Below are positions 16,667-26,221 of a stretch of DNA of 42,186 nucleotides, in pieces. The notes below the pieces were generated by a model. It was not told where the DNA came from. It saw nothing but the letters and a program-made list of their open reading frames with translations, and made no database searches. Location of the stretch: positions 1 through 42,186 of the forward strand of contig OMVT01000019.1 of NCBI GenBank assembly GCA_900314535.1, given 5' to 3'. Numbering within the stretch: position 1 is the stretch's first letter; each line of letters starts with the position of its first letter. Position numbers and translations under genes: made by a program. Origin of the DNA: an uncultured Olsenella sp. GTDB taxonomy: Bacteria; Actinomycetota; Coriobacteriia; Coriobacteriales; Atopobiaceae.

Positions 16667-16675
16667 TGCTAGAAT
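16667..16675 (+). promoter_or_regulatory. Candidate extended -10 promoter of lepA
   Basis: TGCTAGAAT is an extended -10 (TGn-TAGAAT). It lies about 95 bases before the lepA ATG, and no good -35 precedes it. The rpsT and lepA genes are divergent and share this 231-bp region. Confidence 0.42.
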
Positions 16676-16769
16676 GTGCCCTGACATCTGGAAATATCCA
16701 TAGCTGCCCAGATAATCGCAGCAGATGATGCTGCAGCCATGCTGGGCCCAGGCAGGGCATGAAGGACGT

Positions 16770-18578
16770 ATGAGCATAGATACCTCCCATATCCGCAATT
16801 TCTCCATCGTCGCGCACATCGACCACGGCAAGTCGACGATATCGGACCGCATCCTCGAGCTGACCCATACGGTCGAGGAGCGCGATCTCACCTCGCAGAT
16901 GCTTGACTCCATGGACATCGAGCAGGAGCGCGGCATCACGATCAAGTCGAACGCCGTGCGCGTCATGTATGACGCAGATGACGGTGAGACGTATCTCTTC
17001 AACCTGATCGATACGCCGGGACACGTGGACTTCACCTATGAGGTCTCGCGCTCGCTTGCTGCCTGCGAGGGAGCCGTGCTCGTCGTCGATGCGACGCAGG
17101 GCGTCGAGGCGCAGACCGTCTCGAATGCGACGCTTGCCATGAATGCCGGGCTCGATATCGTGCCGTGCATCAACAAGATCGACCTTCCGTCGGCGCACCC
17201 TGAGGAAGTCAAGCAGGAGATCGAGGACGACCTTGCGATTCCTGCAGAGGATGCCGTGCTCGTGTCCGGCAAGACAGGAGAGGGCATCCATGACCTGCTC
17301 GAGGCGATCGTCTACCTGATCTCTCCTCCGAAGGGAGATGAGAATGCGCCCTTGAAGGCTCTCATCCTCGACTCCTACTTCGACGAGTACCGTGGGGTCG
17401 TCGCGACGGTGCGCGTCTTCGATGGGCACATCCGCAAGGGCGACCATCTCAAGATGATGGCGATCGGAGACGAGTTCCTGGCAGACGGTGTCGGCTGCAA
17501 GCGTCCGCTCGAGACGCCGCTCGATGAGCTCTCTGTCGGCGAGGTGGGCTACGTCGTGACGGGTCTCAAGGACCCCGAGATGGTGCGCACGGGCGATACG
17601 ATCACCGATGCAGACAATCCCTGCGCCGAGGCCTGCCCTGGCTACCACGAGGCAAAGCCCATGGTCTTCACGGGCCTCTTCCCGATCGACACGAAGGACT
17701 ACGAGAACCTGCGCGATGCCCTCGAGAAGCTGAAGGTGAACGACCCCTCCCTGACCTGGTCGCCGGAAAACTCCGTCGCATTGGGCTTCGGCTTCCGTGT
17801 CGGCTTTTTGGGCCTGCTCCATATGGAGGTCGTGAAGGAGCGCCTCGAGCGCGAGTTCGGCCTTTCGCTCATAGCGACAAGCCCCTCTGTCGAATACCAC
17901 GTCTTCAAGACGGACGGCACGATGGAGAAGATCACGAGCCCGCAGGACCTGCCCGAACCGACCCGCATCGACCACATCGAGGAGCCCTACCTCAAGGCCA
18001 AGGTCATCGTCCCGCCCGAGTACATGGGTCCTGTCATGCAGCTTGTCGTCGACCATAGAGGCACGACGCAGGACATGGTCTATCTCTCCGAGAAGTCGGT
18101 CGAGCTCCACTTCGATATTCCTTTGGCAGAGCTCATCCTCGACTTCTTCGACCAGCTCAAGAGCAGGACGAAGGGCTATGCCTCGCTCGACTATGAGATC
18201 GGCGACTACCGCACTTCCGACCTCGTGAAGCTCGATATCCTGCTTGCAGGGGAGGAGGTCGACGCCCTTTCCTTCATCGTCCACAGGGACAAGGCCTACG
18301 ACCTTGCACGAGGGCTCTGCGACAAGCTCAAGGAGATCATCCCGCGCCAGCAGTTCGAGGTGCCTATCCAGGGCGCCATCGGCAACAAGATCATCAGCCG
18401 CTCGACCGTGAAGGCAGTCCGCAAGGACGTCCTTGCCAAGTGCTACGGCGGCGACATCACGCGCAAGAGGAAGCTCCTCGAGAAGCAGAAGGAAGGCAAG
18501 AAGCGCATGAAGGCCATCGGCACGGTCGAAGTGCCGCAGGAAGCCTTCCTCGCCGTCCTCAAGGTGGACGACGAATGA
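16770..18578 (+). CDS. lepA: Elongation factor 4 (LepA), ribosomal back-translocase GTPase
   Basis: A 602-residue translational GTPase, standard length. G1 AHIDHGKST (15-23), the switch region [13 protein letters not shown]3 [12 protein letters not shown] and G4 NKIDLP are intact. The EF-G-like domains III and V and the LepA-specific C-terminal domain follow, with [13 protein letters not shown] and the [16 protein letters not shown] tail. ATG 16770 is preceded by GAAGGA; an in-frame ATG at 16725 would add an untypical N-terminus. The TGA overlaps the ATG of dusB. Confidence 0.97.
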   Translation: MSIDTSHIRNFSIVAHIDHGKSTISDRILELTHTVEERDLTSQMLDSMDIEQERGITIKSNAVRVMYDADDGETYLFNLIDTPGHVDFTYEVSRSLAACEGAVLVVDATQGVEAQTVSNATLAMNAGLDIVPCINKIDLPSAHPEEVKQEIEDDLAIPAEDAVLVSGKTGEGIHDLLEAIVYLISPPKGDENAPLKALILDSYFDEYRGVVATVRVFDGHIRKGDHLKMMAIGDEFLADGVGCKRPLETPLDELSVGEVGYVVTGLKDPEMVRTGDTITDADNPCAEACPGYHEAKPMVFTGLFPIDTKDYENLRDALEKLKVNDPSLTWSPENSVALGFGFRVGFLGLLHMEVVKERLEREFGLSLIATSPSVEYHVFKTDGTMEKITSPQDLPEPTRIDHIEEPYLKAKVIVPPEYMGPVMQLVVDHRGTTQDMVYLSEKSVELHFDIPLAELILDFFDQLKSRTKGYASLDYEIGDYRTSDLVKLDILLAGEEVDALSFIVHRDKAYDLARGLCDKLKEIIPRQQFEVPIQGAIGNKIISRSTVKAVRKDVLAKCYGGDITRKRKLLEKQKEGKKRMKAIGTVEVPQEAFLAVLKVDDE

Positions 18579-19630
18579 GCATGAGACCGCAAGAGCTTCT
18601 GGAAGATAGGGCAGCATCTGCCGGCCTCTCCTCCCATATCGAGCCTTTTGCAGAAGGGGAGAGCCTGCGCGAGCGCCTCGCGTCCCATCCTTTCCTCATG
18701 GCTCCCATGGCAGGGGTCACGGATGCGGCCTGGAGGCTCATGGCACGCGCAGGCGGTGCCGGCCTTGCCTATACCGAGATGGTCTCTGTCGCAGGCATCC
18801 ACTACGGCGGAGAGAAGACGTGGGAGCTTGTCGTGCCCGAAGAGGCAGAGCCCGATATCGCGGTGCAGCTCTTCGGCTCGAAGCCAGACCAGTTCGCAGA
18901 GGCGGCAGAGGCTGTAAGCGAGCGGCTCGGATCAAAGCTTGCCCTCATCGATATCAACATGGCCTGCCCGGTGCCGAAGGTAACGCGCAAGGGCGAAGGC
19001 TCTGCCCTCATGCGCGACCCTGAAACGGCGGCCAAGATCGTCCGTGCAGTGTGCGAGCACACGGAAGTGCCCGTCACTGCCAAGATCCGCCGCGGATTCG
19101 ATATGGGCGAGGAGCTTGCCGTGCCGTTTGCACGGGCCATGGAGGAGGCGGGGGCCTCTGCGATTGCGGTTCATGGCAGGTATGCCAAGCAGCTCTACCG
19201 CGGCAAGGCTTCCTGGGAGACCGTTGCCGATGTGGCAGCTGCTGTCTCGGTTCCGGTCATCGGCTCAGGCGATGTGCTTGCAGCACAAGCGGCACGCAGG
19301 ATGCTTTCGGATTGTGGCTGCGCTGCGGTGATGGTTGCACGCGGATCCTACGGCAACCCCTGGATCTTCCGCGATGCTGAAGAGGATGCTGCACCGACGC
19401 ACAGCCTTGAGGAGCGTCTTGCCGCATTCTCGCTCCATGTGCGCCTCCTGGAGGCAACGGATGCGCATCTTGCGCGGGCAAGGAGCCTTGCCGGCTGGTA
19501 TCTCAAGGGGCTTCCGAATGCAGCTGCATGGCGCGAGCGTGCCATGCACTGCCAGAGCGCAGAGGAATACCTCGAGCTCATCGAGGCGGCAGGTGCCACG
19601 ATCCCAGAAGCAGGCCAAGACCGTGCGTGA
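18575..19630 (+). CDS. dusB: tRNA-dihydrouridine synthase (DusB type)
   Basis: A 351-residue FMN barrel that reduces uridines in t[18 protein letters not shown] starts the core. The catalytic cysteine is C131 in [19 protein letters not shown], which protonates the uracil. [18 protein letters not shown] and IGSGDV bind FMN and substrate. Start overlaps lepA by ATGA, and GTG of hemW overlaps its end. Assignment to DusB rather than another bacterial Dus is by overall resemblance. Confidence 0.9.
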   Translation: MSMRPQELLEDRAASAGLSSHIEPFAEGESLRERLASHPFLMAPMAGVTDAAWRLMARAGGAGLAYTEMVSVAGIHYGGEKTWELVVPEEAEPDIAVQLFGSKPDQFAEAAEAVSERLGSKLALIDINMACPVPKVTRKGEGSALMRDPETAAKIVRAVCEHTEVPVTAKIRRGFDMGEELAVPFARAMEEAGASAIAVHGRYAKQLYRGKASWETVADVAAAVSVPVIGSGDVLAAQAARRMLSDCGCAAVMVARGSYGNPWIFRDAEEDAAPTHSLEERLAAFSLHVRLLEATDAHLARARSLAGWYLKGLPNAAAWRERAMHCQSAEEYLELIEAAGATIPEAGQDRA

Positions 19631-20873
19631 GAGCAGTGTCTGGGAAGAGCGCACAGAGGCAGATGCGGCGTCTGCCCTCTATGTGCATATCCCGTTCTGT
19701 GCGAGGAAGTGCGCCTACTGCGACTTTGCCTCCTGGGCGACGCGTGCAGAGGATCCTCTCATGAATGCCTATGCCGCTTCTGTCCTGCTTGAGCTCTCCT
19801 GTCTCGAAGAGACAGGACTTCTCGAGGGGACCGAGACAGCCTACATCGGCGGCGGGACGCCGAGCTATCTCGGTGCACGCCTTCTGCCCATCGTGGAGCG
19901 GCTCTCATCTTTCGGCGTCTTGGAGCTCACATCAGAGGCCAACCCCGATTCCCTCACAGCGGATTTCGTCTCATCCCTCAAGGAAGCAGGGCTTACGCGC
20001 ATCTCGCTCGGCGTCCAGTCAACAGACGACGGAGTGCTGGCGGCACTCGGGAGGATCCATAGCGCTGAAGAGGCGCTCCAGGCGCTTTCCTCAGCCGTAT
20101 CGGCGGGACTTTCAGTCTCAGCCGACCTCATGTGCGCACTTCCCGGGGAGACCGACGAGATCTTCCAGAGGAGCGTCTGCGATGTGCTTGCACAGGGCGT
20201 CTCCCACGTGAGCGTCTATCCTCTGATGATCGAGGAGGGAACGGCCTTCGGGCGGCGCTATGGCGGCGAGGAGCTCCCTTCCTGGAACGATCCCGACATC
20301 CAGGCCAGGCGCATGGAGTGTGCAGAGAAGACCCTCTGCACGCACGGATTCCACCGCTACGAAGTCGCCAGCTATGCGAAGGCGGGCCATGAGTGCCGCC
20401 ACAACAAGGCCTACTGGACCGGCAGGAACTATCTCGGCATTGGCACCGGCGCTTCCGGGATGCTTTCGCGAGCAGCCTATGGGCGGCTGCGCACGTGCCT
20501 GCCGCAGCTTCCCGATATCGCAGATGATATCTATCGCGTGCGGCTCAGGAATGCCTCCACCAGGAAGGACTATGCAGAAGGGCATTTGCAGCGCTTCCAC
20601 TTCTCGCTCGAGCTTCTCGACCGGCGCCAGGCGCTCGCCGAGGACCTCATGCTGGCGGCGCGCATGTCCGAGCCGATTGACGCAAGCCTCCTTGCTGCTG
20701 CACGTGCAGAGCTTGGAGGAACGCTCGATCGTGCTATCCAGACGGCCCAGGAAGAAGGGCTTCTGGGAGAGGGCCTGGCGGTCACAGAACGGGGCTGGCT
20801 TCTTGGAAACGAGCTCTTCGAGCTCTTCTGGGATCTTGCGGGAGAGGCTCCGACACGCACGCTTGCGGTGTAG
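19623..20873 (+). CDS. hemW: HemW-like radical SAM heme chaperone
   Basis: A 416-residue radical SAM protein of the coproporphyrinogen-oxidase-like family; the characterised member HemW delivers heme rather than oxidising porphyrin. The iron-sulfur motif is C26, C30, C33 in HIPFCARKCAYCDF. YIGGGTPSYL and ISLGVQS follow, and a C-terminal HemN-like helical domain ends the protein. GTG 19623 is the best start, sharing eight bases with dusB. The lepA-hemW linkage is common. No other heme gene is in the window, so the function rests on family resemblance. Confidence 0.88.
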   Translation: MRESSVWEERTEADAASALYVHIPFCARKCAYCDFASWATRAEDPLMNAYAASVLLELSCLEETGLLEGTETAYIGGGTPSYLGARLLPIVERLSSFGVLELTSEANPDSLTADFVSSLKEAGLTRISLGVQSTDDGVLAALGRIHSAEEALQALSSAVSAGLSVSADLMCALPGETDEIFQRSVCDVLAQGVSHVSVYPLMIEEGTAFGRRYGGEELPSWNDPDIQARRMECAEKTLCTHGFHRYEVASYAKAGHECRHNKAYWTGRNYLGIGTGASGMLSRAAYGRLRTCLPQLPDIADDIYRVRLRNASTRKDYAEGHLQRFHFSLELLDRRQALAEDLMLAARMSEPIDASLLAAARAELGGTLDRAIQTAQEEGLLGEGLAVTERGWLLGNELFELFWDLAGEAPTRTLAV

Positions 20874-20900
20874 AGAAGCTGTTTTATAGGTCCTGAAGCT

Positions 20901-20949
20901 GCAAAGCTTTGCCGTTCCGTGTCTTTCTGGCCTCCTTCGTGGATACAAT
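20901..20949 (+). promoter_or_regulatory. Palindrome and candidate -10 upstream of dnaJ1
   Basis: The hemW-dnaJ1 gap holds a perfect 12-bp palindrome GCAAAGCTTTGC (20901-20912) and, further on, TACAAT (20944-20949), a good -10 box 50 bases before the dnaJ1 ATG. The -35 region is poor. CIRCE and HAIR heat-shock operators were looked for and not seen. AAGGAG just before the ATG is the ribosome site. Confidence 0.42.
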
Positions 20950-20998
20950 CAGGCCATGTGCGTATCGATGAGAGAATTACTGAGCAAGGAGCCTAGCC

Positions 20999-22132
20999 AT
21001 GGCATCCATGAACGAAAAGGACTACTACGCAATCCTCGGGGTCTCGAAGGATGCATCGACTGATGAGATCAGGAAGGCGTTCCAGCAGAAGGCGCGCAAG
21101 CTCCACCCCGATGTGAACAAGGCACCTGACGCAGAGGAGCGCTTCAAGGAAGTCTCCGAAGCCTACGCCGTGCTCTCCGATCCGGAGAAGCGCAAGCGCT
21201 ATGACGCGATGCGCTCCGGCTCCATGTTCTCGCAGGGAGCGGCCCCTGGCACACAGGGATATGCCAGCCCCTATGGCACCGACCCCTTCGCCGGCTGGGG
21301 CGGCTGGCCTTTTGGCGGCATGAACTATGGCTATTCGGGCAGGCGCACGCAGAGCAAGAGGTCGCGTGCATTCAACCCGCAGGCAGGTGCCGATTTCGTC
21401 TACCATATCGAGCTCGACCCCGAGCAGGCAAAGCACGGCGTCAAGCGTGGCGTGACTTACCAGCACTACACGAGCTGCACGCACTGCCACGGCACCGGCT
21501 CCATTGCTGCAGAGCATCCAGAGACTTGCCCGACCTGCCACGGCACAGGACACATCGACCTCGATCTGGGGAGCCTCTTCGGCTTCGGCGTGATGGACAT
21601 GGTCTGCCCCGAGTGCGAAGGCACAGGCAAGGTCGTGGTCGACCCCTGCCCGGACTGCGGAGGCTCGGGCCGCGTCCTCACGGCATCCGAGCTCGTCGTC
21701 GATATCCCGGCAGGATCGCATGACGGGGACGAGGTCCGTATCAAGGGCATGGGCAACGCCGGCACGAATGGCGAGACATCAGGAGACTTCGTCTGCCGCG
21801 TCGGCGTGCCAGCAGAGCGCCTGACGCCGCGTCAGGCCATGGGCTTCCAGGTGCTCGGCTTCGATATCCCGTTCCTTGTCTTCGGCGCCCTCATGGACGT
21901 GCTTTCCGGCCTCTGGATATTCATTGTCGTGCTTGCTCTCATCGGCTTCATCTTTGCTGCCTCGGGCGGCGTCACGGGCCACGGCAAGACGTGGTGGAAG
22001 AATGCGGGATCTGCGATGATGAACGGGGCGGTGCAGGGCCTCTTCATTGCCATCTTCATCACGGCCATGGTCTCGTGCACGGCAAGCCTCGGCGCTTCGG
22101 GCTATGGATCGCGCATGGTGCCGCACTACTGA
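20999..22132 (+). CDS. DnaJ-family co-chaperone with predicted C-terminal membrane segments
   Basis: A 377-residue J protein. The J domain (6-69) has HPD at 36-38, so it should stimulate DnaK. A Gly/Phe-rich stretch (about 80-115) follows, then C-terminal domain I with a complete zinc centre: CxxC pairs at 160/163, 177/180, 203/206 and 217/220. Domain I ends near [10 protein letters not shown] (268-277). After that, in place of domain II and the dimerisation tail, come hydrophobic segments at about 286-322 and 342-364. The protein would be tethered to the membrane (inferred). It precedes a canonical dnaJ with which it shares [12 protein letters not shown], suggesting duplication and divergence. 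No frameshift is visible: it reads to a clean TGA. Confidence 0.85.
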   Translation: MASMNEKDYYAILGVSKDASTDEIRKAFQQKARKLHPDVNKAPDAEERFKEVSEAYAVLSDPEKRKRYDAMRSGSMFSQGAAPGTQGYASPYGTDPFAGWGGWPFGGMNYGYSGRRTQSKRSRAFNPQAGADFVYHIELDPEQAKHGVKRGVTYQHYTSCTHCHGTGSIAAEHPETCPTCHGTGHIDLDLGSLFGFGVMDMVCPECEGTGKVVVDPCPDCGGSGRVLTASELVVDIPAGSHDGDEVRIKGMGNAGTNGETSGDFVCRVGVPAERLTPRQAMGFQVLGFDIPFLVFGALMDVLSGLWIFIVVLALIGFIFAASGGVTGHGKTWWKNAGSAMMNGAVQGLFIAIFITAMVSCTASLGASGYGSRMVPHY

Positions 22133-22143
22133 TAGAAGCGAAT

Positions 22144-22229
22144 GATAGGTATCCTATCGCGTGCAAGACGCACGGCTTTGGTGGGTACACCTTGCATGGT
22201 AGTTACAGAGGGGCGCAAGCGCGCCCCTC
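22144..22229. repeat. Three inverted repeats between dnaJ1 and dnaJ2
   Basis: In the 115-bp gap, GATAGG (22144-22149)/CCTATC (22153-22158), CGTGC (22160-22164)/GCACG (22170-22174) and the strong GAGGGGCGC (22208-22216)/GCGCCCCTC (22221-22229) follow one another. The last has a 4-nt AAGC loop and is followed by GCTTTG, so it may be a partial terminator or a stability hairpin that sets the ratio of the two DnaJ proteins. Confidence 0.6.
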
Positions 22230-22247
22230 GCTTTGTGCTGTGGGAGT

Positions 22248-23429
22248 ATGGTGAGTGTGAGTTCGAACAAGGATTACTACGAGATTCTCGGGGTCGAGCA
22301 TGATGCTGACGCCCGTACCATCAAGCGTGCATTCCTGAAGAAGGCGCGCGAGCTGCATCCAGACGTGAACAAGGCACCGGATGCCGAAGCACGCTTCAAG
22401 GAAGTCAACGAGGCCTACACCATCCTGTCTGACGAGACAAAGCGTGCGAACTATGACCGCTATGGCACGCCTGACGGGCCTTCTGGCTTCGGATCCGACT
22501 ACGTGGACATGTCGGACATCTTCAATGGCTTCGGCATGGACGATATCTTCAGCTCGTTCTTCGGCGGCCAGGGCCGTGGTGGCCAGGCCCGCCGCGAGCA
22601 GCGCTCGCGCGGCCGCGATATGGGCATCACGCTCCATATCACGCTCGAAGAGGCTGCCAAGGGCTGCACGAAGACCATCTCCTACGAGAGACTCGCACCC
22701 TGCGACGACTGCAACGGCACCGGCGCTGCCGAAGGCGGCAAGACCACGACCTGCCCGAAGTGCCATGGCACCGGACACGTCACGACCGTGCAGCGCACGA
22801 TTCTGGGACAGATGCAGTCGACGACGGTCTGCCCTGAGTGCGGCGGCACGGGTCAGGTCATCGACCACCCCTGCGAGACCTGCTCGGGGCAGGGCAGGAC
22901 GCCTTCGCATGAGAGCGTGAAGATCGAGATTCCGGCAGGCATCCATGCGGGCCAGACCGTGACGATCAAGGACAAGGGCGAGGCAGGACTCCGCGGCGCT
23001 CCAGGCGGCAACCTCGTCGTGAGCATCGATATCGAGGACAATGAGCGCTTCCAGCGCCAGGGTGACGACCTCTACTGCACCGAGGACGTCGACGCAATCT
23101 CTGCGATGCTCGGCTGCACGATGGAGATCGGCGGCATCCTTCCAGACGAGAAGGTCGAAGTCGAGGTTCCTTCTGGCTGCCAGTATGGCCAGCAGATCCG
23201 CATCCCGCGCTGTGGCATGCCGCGCCAGGGAAGCCAGGCAAGAGGCTCGCTTGTCGTCGTCGTGCGTGTGACCGTGCCTGACGACCTTACCGAAGATGAT
23301 GAAGAGGCGCTCAGGGGCATCCTCGAGCGGAGGCAGGCGAAGAGCGCGAAGGCGGATGCCAAGGAGCGGGCGCATGAGAGCCACAAGGCAAAGGAAGGCC
23401 ACCGCAAGCATCCGTTCGGAAGGCGGTAG
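22248..23429 (+). CDS. dnaJ: Chaperone protein DnaJ
   Basis: A canonical type I DnaJ of about 393 residues. J domain with HPD (37-39), a G/F region (78-115) with DIFNGFG and DIFSSFFGG repeats, zinc centre CxxC pairs at 152/155, 169/172, 195/198 and 209/212, then both beta domains ([14 protein letters not shown] and [20 protein letters not shown]) and a charged tail. It recruits DnaK and binds unfolded protein. The start is uncertain: GGGAG at 22242-22246 favours GTG 22251 or GTG 22257 over ATG 22248. The difference is at most three residues and does not affect domains. No dnaK or grpE is adjacent. The mtaB ATG follows directly after its TAG. Confidence 0.93.
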   Translation: MVSVSSNKDYYEILGVEHDADARTIKRAFLKKARELHPDVNKAPDAEARFKEVNEAYTILSDETKRANYDRYGTPDGPSGFGSDYVDMSDIFNGFGMDDIFSSFFGGQGRGGQARREQRSRGRDMGITLHITLEEAAKGCTKTISYERLAPCDDCNGTGAAEGGKTTTCPKCHGTGHVTTVQRTILGQMQSTTVCPECGGTGQVIDHPCETCSGQGRTPSHESVKIEIPAGIHAGQTVTIKDKGEAGLRGAPGGNLVVSIDIEDNERFQRQGDDLYCTEDVDAISAMLGCTMEIGGILPDEKVEVEVPSGCQYGQQIRIPRCGMPRQGSQARGSLVVVVRVTVPDDLTEDDEEALRGILERRQAKSAKADAKERAHESHKAKEGHRKHPFGRR

Positions 23430-24695
23430 ATGAGCGAGAAAGCACCGGTGGTAGCCTTCATCAATCTGGGCTGCCGCGTGAACAGGGTCGAGACGGATAC
23501 GATCGCGCTTGCGCTCGAGGAGGCAGGCTGCCAGATAGGCACGCCTGAAGAGGCCGATGCGGTCGTCGTGAACACCTGCGCCGTCACAGGCGAGGCCGAG
23601 GCGAAGACCCGCCATACCCTCCGCCATACCATGAACCTGCCGAACAGGCCCTATGTCGTGGCGACAGGCTGCGCGGCAAGCCTCTTTGCTGACGAGCTCT
23701 CAGAGCTCGGCGATACGCTCGAGGTCGTGCCGCTCAAGGCCGAGGTGCCGTCTCATGTGCTTGCAAAGCTTCCGGAGACGGCAACCGATGCGCTGCCCTG
23801 CACGGGCGCTGCCCCGACGCCTACCGGAAGGACCCGTCCTGGCATCAAGGTGCAGGATGGCTGCGACAACCGCTGCACGTTCTGCATCGTCTGGAAGGCA
23901 CGTGGCGCCGGGCGTTCCGTGCCGCTTGGCCAGGTCATCGCAGAGGTCGAGAAGACCCTTGCCATGGGCGCCAAGGAAGTCGTGCTCACGGGCATCAACC
24001 TGGGCCAGTACCATGTCGTGGAAGAGGGGGCAGAGCTCCGCCTGCCGGAGCTTCTGGAAGCAATCCTCGAGAAGACCGCGGTTGGCAGGATCCGTCTCTC
24101 CTCGATCGAGCCGCCTGATGTGGACGAGCGTCTCATCGATGTGATGGCTGCGCATCCTGACCGGATTGCCCCCTTCCTTCATATCTGCCTCCAGTCAGGA
24201 TCTGACTCCGTGCTTTCCCGTATGGGCAGGAAGTACGATACGGCACTCTATGAGAATGCTGTCAGAGCTGCGAAGGCGAAGATTCCCCATCTGGCGCTGG
24301 GCTGCGACCTCATTGTCGGCTTCCCGGGCGAGACGGATGAAGAGTTCGAGGAGTCGCTCGAATTCTGCCGGCGCATGCAGTTCGCCAAGATGCACATCTT
24401 CCGCTATTCGAAGCGTCCCGGCACGCCCGCCGCAGAGGCGCCCGACCAGGTCGATCCCCACATCATGGCAGAGCGTGCAAAGCGCATGCATGACCTGGCG
24501 GCCCAGATGCGCGCAGCCGAGGCGAAGCGCCTTGTCGGCGAGGAAGAGCTCGTGCTTGTCCAGGCAAAGGGCAGAGGCGTCACAGGCGGCCTCTTCGAGG
24601 CAGAGGTCGACCCCGCGCTTCCTGTGGATACGCTCGAGCGCATGAGGATTGCCTCTTCCGATGAGCGGGGACATGTCGTTGCCGAACATCTCTAG
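23430..24695 (+). CDS. mtaB: tRNA t6A37 methylthiotransferase MtaB
   Basis: A 421-residue radical SAM methylthiotransferase that converts t6A to ms2t6A at tRNA position 37. N-terminal auxiliary-cluster cysteines are C15 (NLGCRVN), C50 (VVNTC) and C81 (ATGC). The radical SAM cluster is C145, C149, C152 in DGCDNRCTFC. A C-terminal TRAM-like region (about 355-421) would bind tRNA. LGCRVNRVET and the IVWKARG stretch point to MtaB rather than MiaB or RimO, and RimO is separately present at 37598. It follows dnaJ with no gap, a conserved neighbourhood, although rsmE usually between them is missing. Confidence 0.92.
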   Translation: MSEKAPVVAFINLGCRVNRVETDTIALALEEAGCQIGTPEEADAVVVNTCAVTGEAEAKTRHTLRHTMNLPNRPYVVATGCAASLFADELSELGDTLEVVPLKAEVPSHVLAKLPETATDALPCTGAAPTPTGRTRPGIKVQDGCDNRCTFCIVWKARGAGRSVPLGQVIAEVEKTLAMGAKEVVLTGINLGQYHVVEEGAELRLPELLEAILEKTAVGRIRLSSIEPPDVDERLIDVMAAHPDRIAPFLHICLQSGSDSVLSRMGRKYDTALYENAVRAAKAKIPHLALGCDLIVGFPGETDEEFEESLEFCRRMQFAKMHIFRYSKRPGTPAAEAPDQVDPHIMAERAKRMHDLAAQMRAAEAKRLVGEEELVLVQAKGRGVTGGLFEAEVDPALPVDTLERMRIASSDERGHVVAEHL

Positions 24696-24708
24696 GAATA
24701 TCGCGCCC

Positions 24709-24737
24709 TTTGCTCTCGGCGAGAGTCGCGCTATCCT
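24709..24737 (+). promoter_or_regulatory. Candidate phoH promoter with inverted repeat in the spacer
   Basis: TTTGCT (24709-24714) and TATCCT (24732-24737) are 17 bp apart, the ideal spacing for weak -35/-10 boxes. CTCTC (24713-24717)/GAGAG (24721-24725) sits between them, where a repressor could bind. The phoH start lies 25 bp further on. Pattern evidence only. Confidence 0.33.
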
Positions 24738-24762
24738 TTGAGATGAACCAGCAAGGAGGAGC

Positions 24763-25728
24763 ATGGAGCCCACACACGTCCGTCTGACCATACCTGATTC
24801 TGTCGATGCAGCGCTTCTCATGGGGCCTGCCGACAGCCTGCTCAGGCGTATCGAAGCTGCCACTGATGCAATCATCACGGTGCGCGGCAATGTCGTCTCC
24901 ATCGAAGGCGACCCTGAGGAGATCCACGACCTCACGGCTGTCTTCACACAGCTCATCCAGCTTGCCGAGGCGGGAGAGGTTCCGAACGAGACCGATGTGG
25001 ACCTGGCGCTTGCGGCGGTGGCAGAGAAGGGCGCGCCGCTCCTGCGCGAGCGCGATGCCATCCTCATGAGCTGGAAAGGCATCGCCGTCAAGCCGAAGAC
25101 CGAGGGCCAGAAGCGCTATGTCGAGGCAGCGCGCACGCATGAGATCACGTTTGCAGCGGGGCCTGCTGGCACGGGCAAGACCTATCTCGCGGTAGCGCTG
25201 GCAGTGGCTGCACTCAGAAGACATGAGGTGGAGCGCATCGTGCTCACCCGTCCGGTCGTCGAGGCAGGGGAGTCTCTGGGCTATCTTCCCGGCACGCTCG
25301 AAGAGAAGATCGATCCCTATGTGCGGCCCCTCTACGATGCACTCTTCGACCTCATTGGCCAGGAGACGACGCTCTCGCTTGTCGAGCAGGGGACGATCGA
25401 GGTGGCACCGCTCGCCTTCATGCGCGGGCGCACGTTCTCGAATGCCTATGTGATATTGGACGAGGCGCAGAACACGACGCCGGTCCAGATGAAGATGTTC
25501 CTGACCCGTCTCGGATTCCATTCACGCTTCGTCGTCACCGGCGACAGCACCCAGCGCGACCTCAAGGGTCCAAGCGGCATGGAATCGGCCCGCCAGATAC
25601 TTTCCGGCATACCGGGCATCGCCTTCTGCGATCTTGGCCGTGCCGATGTGGTCAGGCACTCGCTCGTTGCACGCATCATCGAAGCCTATGACAAGGCAGC
25701 CAGGAAGGATGGTTCCCATGGAGCATGA
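24763..25728 (+). CDS. phoH: PhoH family ATPase (PhoH-like protein)
   Basis: A 321-residue P-loop ATPase of the PhoH/YbeZ family, linked to RNA metabolism and ribosome maturation. An N-terminal KH-like region (1-100), then Walker A GPAGTGKT (133-140), LTRPVVEAGESLGYLPGT, Walker B VILDEAQNT, and the sensor VTGDSTQ. AAGGAGGAGC precedes the ATG. ybeY overlaps its end by 11 bases, and phoH-ybeY pairing is widespread, supporting a joint role in rRNA processing. Confidence 0.93.
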   Translation: MEPTHVRLTIPDSVDAALLMGPADSLLRRIEAATDAIITVRGNVVSIEGDPEEIHDLTAVFTQLIQLAEAGEVPNETDVDLALAAVAEKGAPLLRERDAILMSWKGIAVKPKTEGQKRYVEAARTHEITFAAGPAGTGKTYLAVALAVAALRRHEVERIVLTRPVVEAGESLGYLPGTLEEKIDPYVRPLYDALFDLIGQETTLSLVEQGTIEVAPLAFMRGRTFSNAYVILDEAQNTTPVQMKMFLTRLGFHSRFVVTGDSTQRDLKGPSGMESARQILSGIPGIAFCDLGRADVVRHSLVARIIEAYDKAARKDGSHGA

Positions 25729-26221
25729 GGTTGATATCGATGTGGAGGAAGGCACGACCCCTGCCATCGCGGAAGACGAGATGGAGCGAATCGCTGCGCT
25801 CGTGCTCGATGAGGAAGGGGTGACGCGTCCCTGCCTCGTGTCGGTCTCTGTGGTCGACGATGACAGGATGCATGAGCTCAACCTCGAGTGGCGCGGCAAG
25901 GACCGTGCGACCGACGTGCTCTCGCTCGAATGCGAGCGTCCAGACGACCCCGATCTGGCTGACGGGGAGCCCTGCGAGCTCGGCGACATCGTGCTTGCCC
26001 CTGCCTATATCGAACGCCAGGCAGAAGAGCTCGGCACGACCGCAGCCGATGAGACGCGGCTCCTCTTCGTGCATGGCATGCTCCATCTTCTGGGCTATGA
26101 CCATATCGCAGACGACGAGGCTGAGGTCATGGAGGCCCGCGAGGACGAGCTTCTCCAGAAGGTCGCGACCGACGAGAACCTGGGCCATGTGATACTTACA
26201 AGGCACCGGGAGGATGCATGA
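25718..26221 (+). CDS. ybeY: Endoribonuclease YbeY, rRNA maturation factor
   Basis: A 167-residue metalloprotein involved in 16S rRNA 3'-end maturation and ribosome quality control. Zinc ligands H119, H123 and H129 lie in VHGMLHLLGYDH. RATDVLSLE and GDIVLAP are the family motifs. ATG 25718 lies within the phoH end, AAGGATGG upstream serving as ribosome site; an in-frame start at 25634 would overlap phoH by a further 84 bases. The TGA overlaps dgkA. Confidence 0.95.
   Translation: MEHEVDIDVEEGTTPAIAEDEMERIAALVLDEEGVTRPCLVSVSVVDDDRMHELNLEWRGKDRATDVLSLECERPDDPDLADGEPCELGDIVLAPAYIERQAEELGTTAADETRLLFVHGMLHLLGYDHIADDEAEVMEAREDELLQKVATDENLGHVILTRHREDA

Noticed and set aside
16272..18617. A 781-codon open frame on the - strand opposite lepA, and similar long - strand frames opposite pnp (28814-31201), rnj (31420-33444), pyrC and mtaB
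   Set aside because: They are shadows of GC-rich codon usage in the + strand genes. Their sequences are low-complexity (Arg/Asp/His/Leu-rich), carry no motifs and have no ribosome sites. Only the last 88 codons of the first one, rpsT, are real.
20874..22247. Heat-shock operators (CIRCE TTAGCACTC-N9-GAGTGCTAA, HAIR CTTGAGT-N7-ACTCAAG) near the dnaJ genes
   Set aside because: Read through both gaps by eye; neither is present.
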